Positions 35,763 through 49,400 of a stretch of DNA of 64,000 nt are shown here, piece after piece (positions within the stretch are counted from its first letter, which is position 1; every line of letters begins with the position of its first letter). Source of the DNA: Nymphalis io (lineage: Eukaryota > Arthropoda > Insecta > Lepidoptera > Nymphalidae); the NCBI RefSeq assembly GCF_905147045.1, contig NC_065905.1:1240001-1304000 (forward strand), written 5' to 3'. Position numbers and translations under genes: made by a program. Under the pieces are notes generated by a model. That model saw only the letters and a program-made list of their open reading frames with translations, had not been told where the DNA came from and made no database searches.

Positions 35763-36590
35763 ACAGGGGGTATAATATAGTGGCTAGTCAGAGTAGGTAC
35801 TGATGATACTCAGTTACTTCTTAAACTATTTGTTCTAAGAATATATAAAACTGTTTTTAGAGATGTATAAATATCAATTTTTAGATTATATGAGTCTCCA
35901 ATATCTACTTTGGTATCATCTATTTACTAATTACGGGTCCACCCCATAAATGTGGATAGTATCTTGAAGTGATGACAGTCAAATAAAATGCTTAATAAAG
36001 TATTGATGATACAATATATAATAAGAAAAACAATAAATGTGCACTAAAATAAACAAAAACATAGTTTTGACAATAAAATAAATATATTTTTGTTACTATT
36101 ATAATAATATAGCAACAAAGTATATTGTATACAAATCAAAAACACACAAGACTTGCCATTACTGCGAAGAAGTTCGTCCTTACCCCCAAGCCCCCATTAA
36201 ATGATGCACATAAGAATAAAAATTTATAAATAATAAATACATTAATAAATTCTAATAGACTATCATATTATTAAATATGAAATTACACTCACAAGAAATC
36301 AAGTAATACCAAGCGGCATATTTACTGACATTAATATCTTTCTGTTATCAATTCTTCTTAATTTATTGCAAAGGTTATGATAAAATGTGACCAAAGAGAA
36401 AATAACATTTAATAGTAAATAAATCTTAAATTAATTAAATATTCAATCATTAATAAAAATATTGTTTGACAGGAATGCAACACCATCATTCGTATTAATG
36501 GACATCCAGAGCTCCACAGTCGTCACATACGTATACAAACTGCTCGGTGATGAAGTTAAAGTGGAACGAATTGAATATAAGAAAGCGTAG
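34918..36590 (+). CDS. Vps29: Vacuolar protein sorting 29 (retromer subunit)
   Basis: Exons: ATG at 34918-34920 (exon ends right after it, followed by GTAAAT), 35123-35314, 35449-35684, 36473-36590. The joined frame gives 182 residues, the same length as human VPS29. It folds as a metallophosphoesterase-like scaffold of retromer, which recycles cargo from endosomes. Family motifs in order are VLVLGDLHIPHR, CTGNLCTKESYDYLK, VVRGDFDE, GLIHGHQVVPWGD, ISGHTHRFEAYEHENKF and YINPGSATGAYSPL. The start is decided by the splice: the second exon begins L-V-L-V-L-G-D directly after the acceptor and needs the single-codon exon for its Met. AATAAA near 36791 is a candidate poly(A) signal. Very certain. 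Confidence 0.97.
35738..35763. repeat. (TA)n microsatellite in a Vps29 intron
   Basis: About 13 uninterrupted TA units. Confidence 0.9.
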
Positions 36591-36814
36591 TTTATAAACA
36601 TTTTATATTTTGTAAGTCGGTAAGTATTTTATCAAATGTGTCTACTTTGTATTGTATAAAGAAATTATTATGTATTGTTCATTTTATTTCAAGTTGAGAT
36701 AAACCAAAATTATATAATTATAAATGTTTCTTTTCAAATCTTTAGATTATGTGTACACATACAGAAATAATATTTAAATTGATTATTTTAATAAAAATAA
36801 ATAAATAATGACCT

Positions 36815-37135
36815 CATTGATTTCGGCTGAGTTTTTATAGAAATTAGCAAACTGCGCAGGTGACATTATAGTGCACTAGTGTTTGTTCAAACACAGATGC
36901 AATGTTTAATCCCTTACTTTCATGATGCATTGGAAAGGCAATCTCACAATCGTGGAGAGTTCAGATAGGACCAACATTTTACGTGCTTACGGAGGCCCAG
37001 AACAGTAAACACTGCCAGCTTCTGTATTCCAGGCTGCTACTTAGAATATATTAAAAGAAAAACTCACTACGTTTTTACTATTTGAACAGAGGTTTTTGTA
37101 ATCTGTCGCCTTATAAGCAAACCTTTACATTAATG
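36815..37135 (-). repeat. Degenerate family C SINE
   Basis: TGATTTCGGCTGAG, TATAGTGCACTAGTGTTTG, AGTTCAGATAGGACCAAC and CAGGCTGCTACTTAGAAT follow the order of family C in reverse. It begins right after the Vps29 poly(A) region. Confidence 0.6.
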
Positions 37136-37204
37136 AGGCAGTAAAACATATAAAGATAAAACCAGTCTCTCGTTAAAGAATTAAGTGTTAAATCTTAGTA
37201 GGTC

Positions 37205-37226
37205 CGCATATATATATATATATATA
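37205..37226. repeat. (TA)n microsatellite
   Basis: Short TA tract at the 5' edge of a family B copy. Confidence 0.7.
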
Positions 37227-37227
37227 G

Positions 37228-37450
37228 AATAGGTAGGACGTGCATATGGGCCACTCATGGTAAGTGGTCACCAACACCCATAGGTGTTGGCATTGTAATA
37301 AATGTTAACCATCGCTTACATCGCCAATGCACCACCAACGTTGGGAACTAAGATGTTATGTCCCTTGTGCCTGTATTACACTGGCTCACTCACCCTTTAA
37401 ACTGGCACACAATAAAACCAAGTACTGCTGTTTTGCGGTAGAATATCTAC
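37228..37450 (+). repeat. Family B copy 1 of a same-orientation trio
   Basis: From AATAGGTAGGACGTGCATAT to TTGCGGTAGAATATCT, lacking the last ~40 bp. Confidence 0.8.
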
Positions 37451-37565
37451 ACAGACTTGATGTAATGAATGATAATAGCACCATATTCCTCACTAGAATG
37501 GTGGCATTCTGGCAATTTTGAGTTTTTTTTAAATATTTGTTCCAGTTATATTTTATCGTTTTTTT

Positions 37566-37772
37566 AGAATATAGAAGGCAGACGAGCATATGGGCCACCT
37601 GATAGTAAGTGGTCACCAACGCCCTTAGACATTAGCATTGTAAGAAATGTCAACCATCGCTTACTTAGCCAATGCACCACCAACCTTGGGAACTAAGATT
37701 TTATGTTCTTTGTTTCATTTAATTACACTGGCTCACTCACCCTTCAAACTGGAACACAACAATATCAAGTAT
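37566..37772 (+). repeat. Family B copy 2 of a same-orientation trio
   Basis: From AATATAGAAGGCAGACGAGC to ACACAACAATATCAAGTA, 3' truncated. It lies about 115 bp after the previous copy. Confidence 0.8.
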
Positions 37773-38684
37773 ACAAGGTCCTGTCTTAAAGTATCAAAGT
37801 TGATGTTATTTATAATTTTAAATCTGTAACTAACATAATATGTAAAGCCATAGTATATAAAATTACTTCTTCCATTATATAGTTTGATACATAGGAATTA
37901 TGTATGTAAAGATTATTTAAAATATTTGTACATGTATACAAGAGGAAAAAATTAAAATTTTTATAACAATCAACCAGCAATTTTAAAGTTTTTTTTTTTC
38001 ACAATGAATATTAGGTACAGTCAGAAAAACAAATTATGTAAATCTTAACTAGTTAACTTTAAAGTAAGAAATATGTAAACAAAATGTTATATAATATATA
38101 ATATACTTATATCTTATTCTGTTTTATTTGTTGCTATGGGTCCCAATGGTATTAACTAAAAATTAAATATCGTGTTTACTATTTTGAAAGAAAATGTTTT
38201 TAAATAGATATTATATATTATTTGAAATGTCGTTACGCAAGAAAAAGACATTTGTTGTCCAATTATTTCAATAATAATAAACATGTACCTTCGAGATTCA
38301 GAGCTGAACCGCGGTATGCCCATTTCCGAACTCTGTTAAAATAACTTTTTTCTACCTGATGTTCTCAGGTTTTAATAATTAATAAATTGCTTTTTTTAAT
38401 TTTCCAATCTTAATAAAAGTTGTTAGTCGTTGATTATTTGATATTTGTAATGTAAATATAACTTTAATCTGAATTGGACCAGTAGCGTTTACCTAAGACT
38501 TAAAAAAAAAAAGTTGTAACAATAAATCATAATTGTCAAAAAGCACTCATCCCCAATACACACACCTTCCTTATCAGCGCTATGGATATCAAATTTAATG
38601 TCTCGTTAAATAATTGACTATTTTGTCAAACCCGTATATTATAGCCTTAATAAAGTTTTGTAATCCATAATCCGTAAAGTCATA

Positions 38685-38900
38685 TAGCATATGGGCAACC
38701 TGATGGTAAGTGGTCACCAACGCCAATTACATTGGCATTGCAAAAAATGTTAACCATCGCTTACATCGCTAATGCGCCACCAACCTTAGGAACTAAGTTG
38801 TTTTGTCCTTTGTGCCTGTAATTACACTGGCTCACTCACCCTTCAAAACGGAACACAACAATATTAAGTACTGCTGTTTTGCGGTAGATTATACCCTACC
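38685..38900 (+). repeat. Family B copy 3 of a same-orientation trio
   Basis: From AGCATATGGGCAACCTGATG to TTTTGCGGTAGATTATACCC, with a partial 3' end. Confidence 0.8.
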
Positions 38901-39092
38901 ACAAGAAAACAGTATGGTTGTTTATTTGGTTATACCGGGGTGGTCAATTTGGTTTTTTACAAATAATAAAGGCATGTTAATTTTATATGAACATTGAGCA
39001 CAAAAAAAATAGATGACGTCATTAGTGATCAAACAGGTACTTAAATTCCTAAATATAATTGTTAAAAATAAAGATATCTGTCTATGTTTGCT

Positions 39093-39345
39093 GATTGATG
39101 GATTTGTGGCACTCGTTATTTCCTGATTCGCGTAAGCCGATGTGAAGGCAAATCCAATACAACGGGAAATATTTCAGGCGCAGGATCAACGGTTTTATGT
39201 GTTTTTCTACAAGAGGGAGTGTAAAGACGCACACACAGACACTGAAAACTTCTAGACTTCGGGCTGCTACTGAGAATTTCTCGAGTAATAAGCCCGTTAA
39301 GTTTTAATTGATAGGACCCGGATTTGAACCCAGGTTAGTAATCAA
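39093..39345 (-). repeat. Family C SINE, diverged
   Basis: TTTCAGGCGCAGGATCAACG, CTTCGGGCTGCTACTGAGAA and a tRNA-like head (GGATTTGAACCCAGGTT) in reverse. Confidence 0.65.
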
Positions 39346-40029
39346 TTTTATGTAGGTAAACAAATTTTCTCAGTAGGTATCTACTTAGTATTGATTCCTA
39401 ATATAATTTGACACGATGGCGACAATGGTCTTGTAAAAGTACAATTAAAAAGTATGTATGAGCATAATAATTCTATCTATAATTTTACATGTATCTGTTG
39501 GCAGTTGGACCTTTGGCATAGAAGTGATACGATATCAATTAATAATAAAAACTTCGTAAGTCAAAACCCTAGACACCTACAACGTGATTGGGAAGTCAAC
39601 ACGACTTCTAAAGCTTGTGAAAAATATAATTAATGAAGACAATCAGTCAAAAGTTTTAATTAAATAACAAATGAAGACTACGTGTGCTAAATCATGTTAA
39701 TTTTAATCATTTCTTAAGAAATAAATAAGGAAAATCTATAAATAAAACTAATATTCATTATCATTAATACAATAGTAAGTTTTAATTATTTTATCTAGTA
39801 ACAATATTGGCAGTCGTTAACCCAAATCACAATGCTATTACTACGGCCTACGATGTGTAGGTGCTTACGTGTAAGCGTTAGCGTAGTCAGAAACTTGTAC
39901 TTAAGTTCATAACAGAAGCAAATACCACTATCGAAAAAAGAGCCCTCGAATTATTATCGCTTCTAGAATGACAAAAAAAAATCGATACACGAAATTTGTT
40001 TTTAATTATCACACACTTAAGGCCTAGAA

Positions 40030-40419
40030 TAGCATAAAATACGTTTTTAAACACAACGCCGGTAAACAAAAACATAAACGTATACGAAACGTACGTCTAT
40101 GAAGACCGCATGTTTTAATTCGCAGATATTATGCACCCGAAAAACTCCCTTAAATCATCGCTTTAAGGGTCACTATAGTCCATTTTTTCTATCTGTTTGT
40201 ATCGTTAATCACTTTCGTACCGGTAGAGAACAAGCTCGCCCCACTCTTACGCTACGTACTAATAAAACCGAACGCGTTCGAATTTCAAATCAAACATAGT
40301 TGCACGTTCATGGACAACGGCGTTCTGTATAGTTATTATTTTTTTTTCAAATCTTTGTCATAAAGGTATAAACAGTATTAGTTACATTAGATGTAAGTGG
40401 TGATTGAGAAAGTGACAAA
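40030..40419 (+). promoter_or_regulatory. Likely promoter/5' UTR of the SCP gene
   Basis: CG dinucleotides are more frequent than in the flanks (CGTATACGAAACGTACG, CCGAACGCGTTCGAATTTC). It ends at the SCP start codon, whose context is CAAAATGG. No core element is assigned. Confidence 0.3.
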
Positions 40420-43400
40420 ATGGCGCTGTCTCTAATGAGACTTGGATTTCGTTCAGCTGCATCGAAACTAGAAAGATCAGCGGCTATTCTTTCAAATACC
40501 AGTGTCCAGAAAGTAAGTTATTTAACAATAAAGTGTTTTAAAAGCATGGTATTCAATAAAAAAAATAAAAAATAAATTAAGGCATTATAATAGTACGTTT
40601 GATATTTAGACAAAATTCATTAATTATCAGACATTTACAATAAGGGCATAAATATATAGGAACAAATCAAAAGATAAACATTAAATATGTCTATTGAATT
40701 AAAATATAGGTAACTTCACCTTAAAATGTCACCCCCGCGGCCTCGGGAACGCTCCCGTGGGTTTGAAAAAGAAAAAAAAACTATGGCTTACAAGCTAATG
40801 GCTAAGTATAATCACATTCCTAAGAGGATATTACAATTTTTCTTATGAAGGATTGTACTATATAAGACATGTTACTTCAAGAATAACTTAAAAAAAAACT
40901 GTATTCTTGTAATAAAAATAAACTGTTAATGTTCGATTTTGTTCATACTGAAGTATATAATTAAATATGTTACGTTAGTGGTTTAAAAGCCTAATTAGAA
41001 AACAAAATCCAACAAACTTAAATTATTAAAAATAAGCATATTTAGTACATGACATTCATTAAAATAAAATCTAATATTAAAAAAAAAAAATTCATAATAT
41101 AAAATAAAATATATAAACCAATAAAAAAAAGTACCTACTTATCGAATTTCGTATATATTATCTTTTTTTTCGTGTAATTCTGATATCCTGGTTACGACTA
41201 CGAAACTTTTCTATGTTCAGGTAAAAGAAATGCCCGCTGCATAGGCATTATATCCCGGATTATACAGAAAAACAACTTTTTTTTCCATTTAAAAGCCAGG
41301 CAAAGGTAGTAGTCGGCACAGTTCAATGGTACTTACATAATATACCTTTCGTATGTTTTAAGTACAATATTAAAACAGATTTCAAAGTTGTTTGTGTTTT
41401 TTATAATAAAAATGTAAAATAACATCCTATCTATCTGTTAAAATTTTATTATAATACTTTTGACCTCTGATAAACTCTTATCATTCCCCCCGATACATAA
41501 TTTGTGTCAGTTTTGTTTATACCTTATGTCTTAGCTAGTAAGGGTGATAGTGAAATGAAAAATTGAAGTTTAATTTGCCCTCAATTGTGTGGTAATTCTA
41601 ATATGCCGTTGTTAAGGGCACGGAAGACTGGTTAAGGTGTTCGTTAATTTACACATCTACGTATTTGTTTTTTTTTTAATTACTTGAACGACAAAGTAAA
41701 TGGACAATCTGTCATGTGTTAATGAGGTTAAAATATTATTATTTGTCTGAGCATCACACAAAAAGTAATAAACACAATAGAGTTGACTGCGAAGCGCTTC
41801 AAAATTGTTCACTCTAGACAAAGATGCTCTAGACTGGTGGTAGAGCTTTGTGTAAGCTCGTCTGGGTAGGTACCACCCACTCATCAGATATTCTACCGCA
41901 AAACAGCAGTACTTGTTATTGTTGTGTTCCGGTTTGAAGGATGAGTGAGCCAGTGTAATTACAGGCACAAGAGACATAAAATCTTAGTTCCCAAGGTTGG
42001 TGGCGCATTGGCTATGTAAGCGATGGTTGACATTTCTTACAATGCCAATGTCTAAGGGCGTTTGGTGACCACTTACCATCAGTTGGCCCATATGCTCGTC
42101 CGCCTTCCTATTCTATAAAAAAAAAAATTATGATTTGGTAGATAGGTATACTTTTTATTACTTTTGTTTCTGCATTCCTATGTCGACGCTCGAATGGTGA
42201 GTGAAGTATGGTTAATATTTTTTTACATGGCTAATGTATATGGGCGATGGTAATCACTTATCATCAGGTGGAACATTTGCCAGTGTGCCTATCTATTTTA
42301 AATAATAAAAAAAAGTAACGAGTTATCGTCTCATCCCCAAATTCCAATGACTATGAGCGAAGTGGCCTTATCGTAAATATCTACTTGCTCATCCGTTTTA
42401 CAAATAAACCTTCCAAGAGAACTGAGACGCAGGTCCAACAAAAATAACCAATTATATATTATAATAATTAATAGATTTAACACGGGAAGTAATTCATATA
42501 AAAAATGACCTTGGTTTGATCGCGATCAATAACAAACGCTTAAACAAAACATTACTTAGGTCTACGTGATGTTTGTAAGGTATAGTTACTTACTATTAAA
42601 TACATGATTTTATTTTAATTCAAATTATATTATGAGAATAAAATATAATAGTATATCAATAAGTAAAAGTAATAAATAAGATAGTAATTTTCAATCAATC
42701 AACAGCCAATCGTTGTCCACTGCTGAACATAGGCCTCTCCCAAGGTGCGCCAAAGCTCCCTGTCCTCCGCCTTCCGCATCCAGTTGGTGCCCGCCACCTT
42801 CTTAAGGTCGTCGGTCCAACTGGCTGGAGGGCACCCTACGCTGCGCTTGCCGATTCGCGGTCTCCACTCTAGGACTCGTCTGCTCCAACGGCCATCGGAC
42901 CTACGACATACGTGACCAGCCCACTGCCACTTCAGCCTGCTAATTTTGCAAGCTATGTCGGTGACTCCGGTTCTTTTCCGGATAATCTCATTTCTGATCT
43001 TATCCTTCAAAGATACTCGGAGCATAGCTCGCTCCATAGCGCGCTGAGCGACTTTGAATTTATGGACTAGTCCCTAAATAAGATAGTAATTTTCAGTCAG
43101 TTTTTATTTTGATATCCAAAAGCTTTTTTTGTATTGTATATATTTTACTTGGTGGTACGGTTATGTGCAAGCCCATCTGGTTAGGTATCCACTCTTCATA
43201 TATTCTAAAGCTTAACAGCAATAGTATTGCTGTGTTCCAGTTTGCAGGGTGAGTGAACCAGTGTAAGTGTAGGCTCGACATAACTAATCAAGTCTTTCTT
43301 ACAGCGCCAATGTCTATGGGCGGTGATGGCCCCTTACCGTCACGTTACACACAAGAAGTTATGGCGAAGGAGATAGGTTAATACAAGTCCTTGACATTTT

Positions 43401-46400
43401 ATTGAAGTTCTTTGTAAAACGCGTTTAACTGGCTACGTTCACGATTTTTAAACATTATTATTATTTGTTGTTTATTTTGATTGAGATATGTATAATATTG
43501 ATAATGTTTGCTTAAAAGAAATAATTAAAAACTCTCTTTACTTATGTGTCAGATGTAAAGGACTTGCTATCCCTTTTTACCACACGAATTAGACAAAGAT
43601 AGCATTATATTTCGTGTTCAACTGAATGTATAGCAATATTTATGTTCGTACATAATAACTATTTACGTATTCACGTAGCAGGTAGCAGGTGGGAAAAAGC
43701 TTCTAAAAAAACTCCGGCGCCCAACCCTAATATTTATGCTTTTTGGAACTTGTTTTGAATGTGGTTTTTTGTTAGAGGTTTATCAATTGGGGCCTTTATT
43801 TTAAATAATTATTTATAATAGGAAGGCTGACAAGAAAATGTGTATCTCGCTGGTAGCTACAGGCCATAGAAAATGGTTTTTAATAATAACTATTCCTGAC
43901 AACATCAATGCAACTGTATCAGTACATATTATAAAATGAAGTCGCGTCTATCGATCTTAACACGATAAAGTCAAAAATTACAGAACGGATTTTCACACGG
44001 TCTTCACCATTGGACGCAATAGTTTATGAGGCAGGTTTAGGTGTATAATTCAATAAGGTAAGTAAATTGGCTGAAATATGACGGTGATTGTTGAATATGT
44101 CGGAAATTATCATGTAGTTCAACAGAGGTATATGTACTACGATATAAATGTTTTTTACCGCTTATTCAACTCGTGAAAAGCCGCGAGGAGTAGCTAGTTT
44201 GGTATAAATATGTTACGTACCTCTGTATAATTATGTAATGAATCTGCAATGTAAGAGCAACTGAGTCAAACTTAATAGTACGCAAAAAACGTTTGATATC
44301 ATTCACCAATCGAAGTAGGAGTAAAGATTAGACCTTAGATTTACATAGTCTGCTGTATTGAGCACTCGGAAAGTTCTAATTTACCTTAATTTATAATACA
44401 ATACAATTCCACTTAATTAATCAAATTAACATCAAAAGTTCCGATATTTAAAATCCCATTTTATCGAGAAACCAAAGCGAATATCATAAATTATTGAAGA
44501 CCACGACCAATGTTATCGCGTGAATAAAATCACAACCGTTACTAGTTATTTTTAATAAGGAAGTTATACCTATCGTCGCCAACATCGCTATTTATCACTT
44601 CAATTTAACGTAACCAAAACGTAGTTCAACTTTATTAAGTAATAAGTTCAATGATCCCTTCGCTTATGTTGGCCGTCGCATGCGTGCCCGCATGTATTGC
44701 GCAAACGCAAACAATAAACCAATATATTGTAAATCATAAAATATTGATAAGGATATTAAGATAATTTTAAGAGCTTACTAGAATGGCGGTTACGACTTTA
44801 CATGATCAATCTAAATAGAATAGTTTCTTGAAATTAAAACGTTTGAAGTCTCATAATTTGTACAGCGAGATAAAAAAAAGGAGAAAGAGCCGTTGTCATT
44901 TTTTTATCTCACTGAAAAAACGCATAACAGCGCCGTGTGCTACGGCGGAATACAAACGAAAACGCCGCTATACCCACTCCGTCTCTTCGGGGAGGTCGCT
45001 TGCTCATGCTACCGACGATATCCCGGATTTTGACCAGCCTATGTGGGCTTTCTAACTAAGTAATAAAGAGTTAAAATTGTGTCGAAATTTTTAATCCTTA
45101 CGCAAACTTTTTATATAAATCGAAACAATATTTTTAACAACTTCTGATTTATTTTAATAATTAAAAAGATACGTAAAAGAGTTTATCTCTTATCACTACA
45201 TTTATCATTATCCACTACATATTCATATTTATTCAATAAACATATGAATAAATCTCAAATGACAGGAACTTTGCAGATCTTGAGGTCGAATCGATATCAA
45301 TCGTTTGATTGTCAGTCTTTAATAAAAATAACGTAAAAAATTAAGGCCATTTCGAATGCATCTGTACGTTAATTTAGTTTAAAGGTCAAAGAAATCTTAA
45401 TTTAATCTTTTTTTAGCATTTACTTTGCTTGAGGTTAGTTCAACTTGTATAATTCAACGCAAAAATAGTTTAGAATATCAATAGTAATAGGTTTTAATAG
45501 GGAAACCTATTTGACCCAGAAAAAAAGAGCTTGTGATTTTTACTTGTAAAGATTTATACTCGAATATCGCCTGCTCAAATTTGTGTAAGCACTACGCCCG
45601 ACGAATTTTTTCCCGCGTTTCTTTTAAAATTAAATAAATACTAAGACACTTATAAAAACATTTGTGTAATAATACTGTCATACTTTGTTAAATTATAATA
45701 TGTTGTACGTAAAATTTTGTAAATGTTATTAGTATATTAACGCCTAATTGTAAATTATTTTCTTAAAAACGCAAAGTTATATCTGCTTATATGACAATAG
45801 CTTTATTAATTTTTTTCATTTAGTAATATTAATAATCTATTTTTTCACGCAAATCCCATCGATTATAATTTATTGGCACATCAATTTATCTCATTAGTCT
45901 CATTTCATATAATAACCGCAGGTAATTAATATTGTTATGTCACAGCATAATGACGTGTATTATGATATATGTCATAACTCAGGCCGAGTTTTAGTTAGTA
46001 AATATTTAAGTTGACATAGTTGCATTTACTGTCTATGATAATAAGGTCGTTGACCGTCTTATGCGAGCATAGTGCGTACACGCAGGGAATTTTGTGTAGT
46101 GTACACACCACATACTTTAAGGTTCAGTTAAATGTAATTTTTTCAGGTTGTTTGTTATTAAAATATTCTGAAACAGTAGCGATCATATCTTCTATAATAT
46201 GATAAACTAAGTGAAAATTATGATAAATGATAGCTTACAGCTTATAGTTACAATAATATATAAACTTGCTTATGTTTTACAATAATGTGTATAAATATTA
46301 TTTGAAATAGCCTAGGACCTATCGTTTTACCCGTTTAATAAAAAACAAAGTAATAAGGTATGGCTTTAGATTGGCTTGCGTAAATTCCTTAGAAGAACTA

Positions 46401-49400
46401 TTTTTCATTAAATTCATAACGATTTGAACTCAAAATACTCCAGTCATCTATAGACATGAAACACGTCGACGAAATAGAGGATTTATTGTTTGCACGAAAA
46501 AGACAATTATTGTTATCGGTTGGCGCCTAATAGCTTTAGTAACGAGGGCTTTCTAGTAATATATTATGACAGCCGACAATTTTAGACTAGACTAATGATA
46601 TTTAGATATATATAGGTGATTGCGACCTCTTTATTGACCCAGTTGTTATGTGCTTAGTATCCTCCTTGAAGGGGCATTATTGGTCTTTAGCCGTCTTTAG
46701 TAGCCGTTGAGTAGATTATAAATGTAATAAGTTCATATCAACATATGCAAAAACGTCAATTCGTTTCAATCAAGTATATATTTTTGCCAATGTTGATGTA
46801 AGCAATTGGAGAAGCAATTGATTCAATTGTAACAACCGGTCGTCTGGTGGAAGATGTTGAATCAGATATAAATCATATTGGACTCAATCTTTAGTGTATT
46901 TATCATATGAAGGACATGAGATGCGACGGTTGGTTGAATTTCTCTTAGCAAAATAAAACAGGGTTCAAAACCTGGCAATATGTAAATCATAGTTTGGATA
47001 TAATTCCATCATGTTGCTTTAGACATATGCAGTCTTACTTACAATATCAACCTTCACCTCTGAACAAGCAATGAAAGCGTGTGAAAACTCAGTATTGTAG
47101 CGATCTTTAGTTTAGATTAACACATCTCTCAGTTCTTATTTCACTCAATGATTTCAATTAGGTACTAAGAAATACTTGGACCTTAAATTAGTACAGTAGT
47201 TTGTTTGTCCTGAGTCTGGGTGTAATTATCTATATAATTATGTATTTACAAAAGAAAAGTAGTGTATGTAGTATATAAGTTGTCTGGTTTCCATAGTACA
47301 AGCTCTGCTTAATTTGGGATCAGATGGCCGTGTGTGAATAATGTCTCAGGATATTATAATGTTCCCGATTATATTCCTCATAAAAATAAACCTCAGTTGA
47401 ATTGTAACTGGGAGTCTATTTTACTAATTTAATGCAGTTACGATACGTCCCCGATTCTATTTCGATCGAACTTCGACCGAAATCTTTGTGTTAGTTGAAT
47501 AGGAAAACGGCTAAACGGCTACGATTATGTCTCGATAGTATTGCGATAAAGTGACAATTTTTTAATAGAATAATCAACAAAGAGGGTGAATGGTGAGGGT
47601 AGGTTTACTTGGTAGGCCACCCACTCATCAGATATTCTACCACTAAATAGACATGCTTAGTATTGTTGTGTATCAGGGGTGAGCCACTGTGACTACAGGC
47701 ATAAGGGACGTAGCATTTTAGTTCTCATGTTTGGTGGCGCATTGGCGATGTTAGGACCGGTTAATATTTCTAACAGCGCCAATGTCTATGGGTTGTGGTG
47801 GCCATTTACAGTCAGGTTATCGATTTGTCCGCCCGTTTACCTATATTATAAAAACGGATCTTTGGTTTATATTATGGTCAGAAAATTGCAATTCAATAGG
47901 GAATGTTACGAGCTTCATCTTCTGTCTTTTTCTATTTTAAAGAATTATGTAATTAGTATTATATATGTTAGTTATTAAGCTGTTCGTTATGTAAAAAGTG
48001 TTACGTAAATTGTAACTTGATGAGAGAGATGAATGAGAACTTGACTCATATGTAAATTATACGTAGAAAAACCCATCACTAAACAAGTTTTTAAAAAACA
48101 TTATTAAGTGATGCTCAAACTTTTTATATAAGCATACGAAATGTTTTGACATAACTTTAAAGGTTTTAAGCTTTTATAGTTAATATTAAAAAAAAAACAA
48201 TATTATATATACAACCACACATTACTTATGGATAAATATGTTGACTTTCGCAATATTAGTAACAATATGAAAAGTATTATATGAATGGTTACACTAACAG
48301 CCTGTTAATGTCCCACTGCTGGGCTAAGGCCTCCTCTCTCTTTTGAGTAGAAGGTTTGGAGCTTATTCCACCACGCTGCTCCAATGCGGGTTGGTAGAAT
48401 ACACATGTGGCATAATTTCAATAAAACTAGACACATGCAGGTTTCCTCACGATGTTTTCCTTCACCGTTAAGCACGAGATGAATTATAAACACAAATGAC
48501 TATAGAGATATAATGAGAATGGTAACGCTATGTCAAAATTACCATTTGTGTTAAGGAATGTTGAACGTCCTTCGCCAATCGACTGCGATCTACATTTTTA
48601 AGAGTGAATGCTTGGTAGCGTCAAGGTTGAACGGCATTAGCCCTTACGCAGTATACTCTACGTCTATGATACTTATCATTTTCGATTATGTAAGAAGTGC
48701 ATTTTAAATTTCTCAAATAATAACTCGGTTTTGATACATGATCTTAACAATTCTGTAAAAGTGGTGGTGCAATTTAAATGAGTATAAAATATTGTCTATG
48801 ACAAATTTGAAACATGTCAAATATGTTTTTGTTTTAAATAACTACGTAACATTTTAAGTGCGATACAATCACTTTATTAATTCTTTTATTTTGACTGACG
48901 TACCTATGGCTTAAATAATGATTTATTTTCATTGGTTAGCTCTTGCAAAACTCGTTCGTCCGAAATGAAAGCCCCACCTAATGGTGAATGAACAAATAAA
49001 CACCGCCCATAGACATGGGCAATGCAAGATAGTAATATATCTTTCTTCACTACACTGTCATTGCACCGCCATCCTTACTTACTAAGATTGCTGTAACACT
49101 GACGAACGGGTTGCACAGTGCCCTACTTAACTAAATATATACTAAACTATACTAAAATATAATATAATATATACTTAATTAAAATATAAAAGCAATTATT
49201 AATTGTATTGTTACAGATGATTCACACAAAAGTAACGTGCAACGGTAAGGTATGCTATTTGCAAACTTTCCAAGAACAACGCGATATCGACATATCGGAA
49301 TACGCTGGGGCTTTAAGACGGAACTACAGCAAACAGCACGGCAGGCCCGAAGAAAACAGGAGGAAAAATGAATCCGATAGCGAAAGCGATTCCGACTGTG

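Noticed and set aside
38285..38350. 5S rRNA-like wording (CCCATTTCCGAACTCTG)
   Set aside because: Only a short stretch resembles a 5S loop; the rest of the gene and its promoter boxes are absent.
44828..45055. 75-codon basic ORF
   Set aside because: It partly overlaps a segment resembling a dispersed GC-rich repeat; no domain is recognised.
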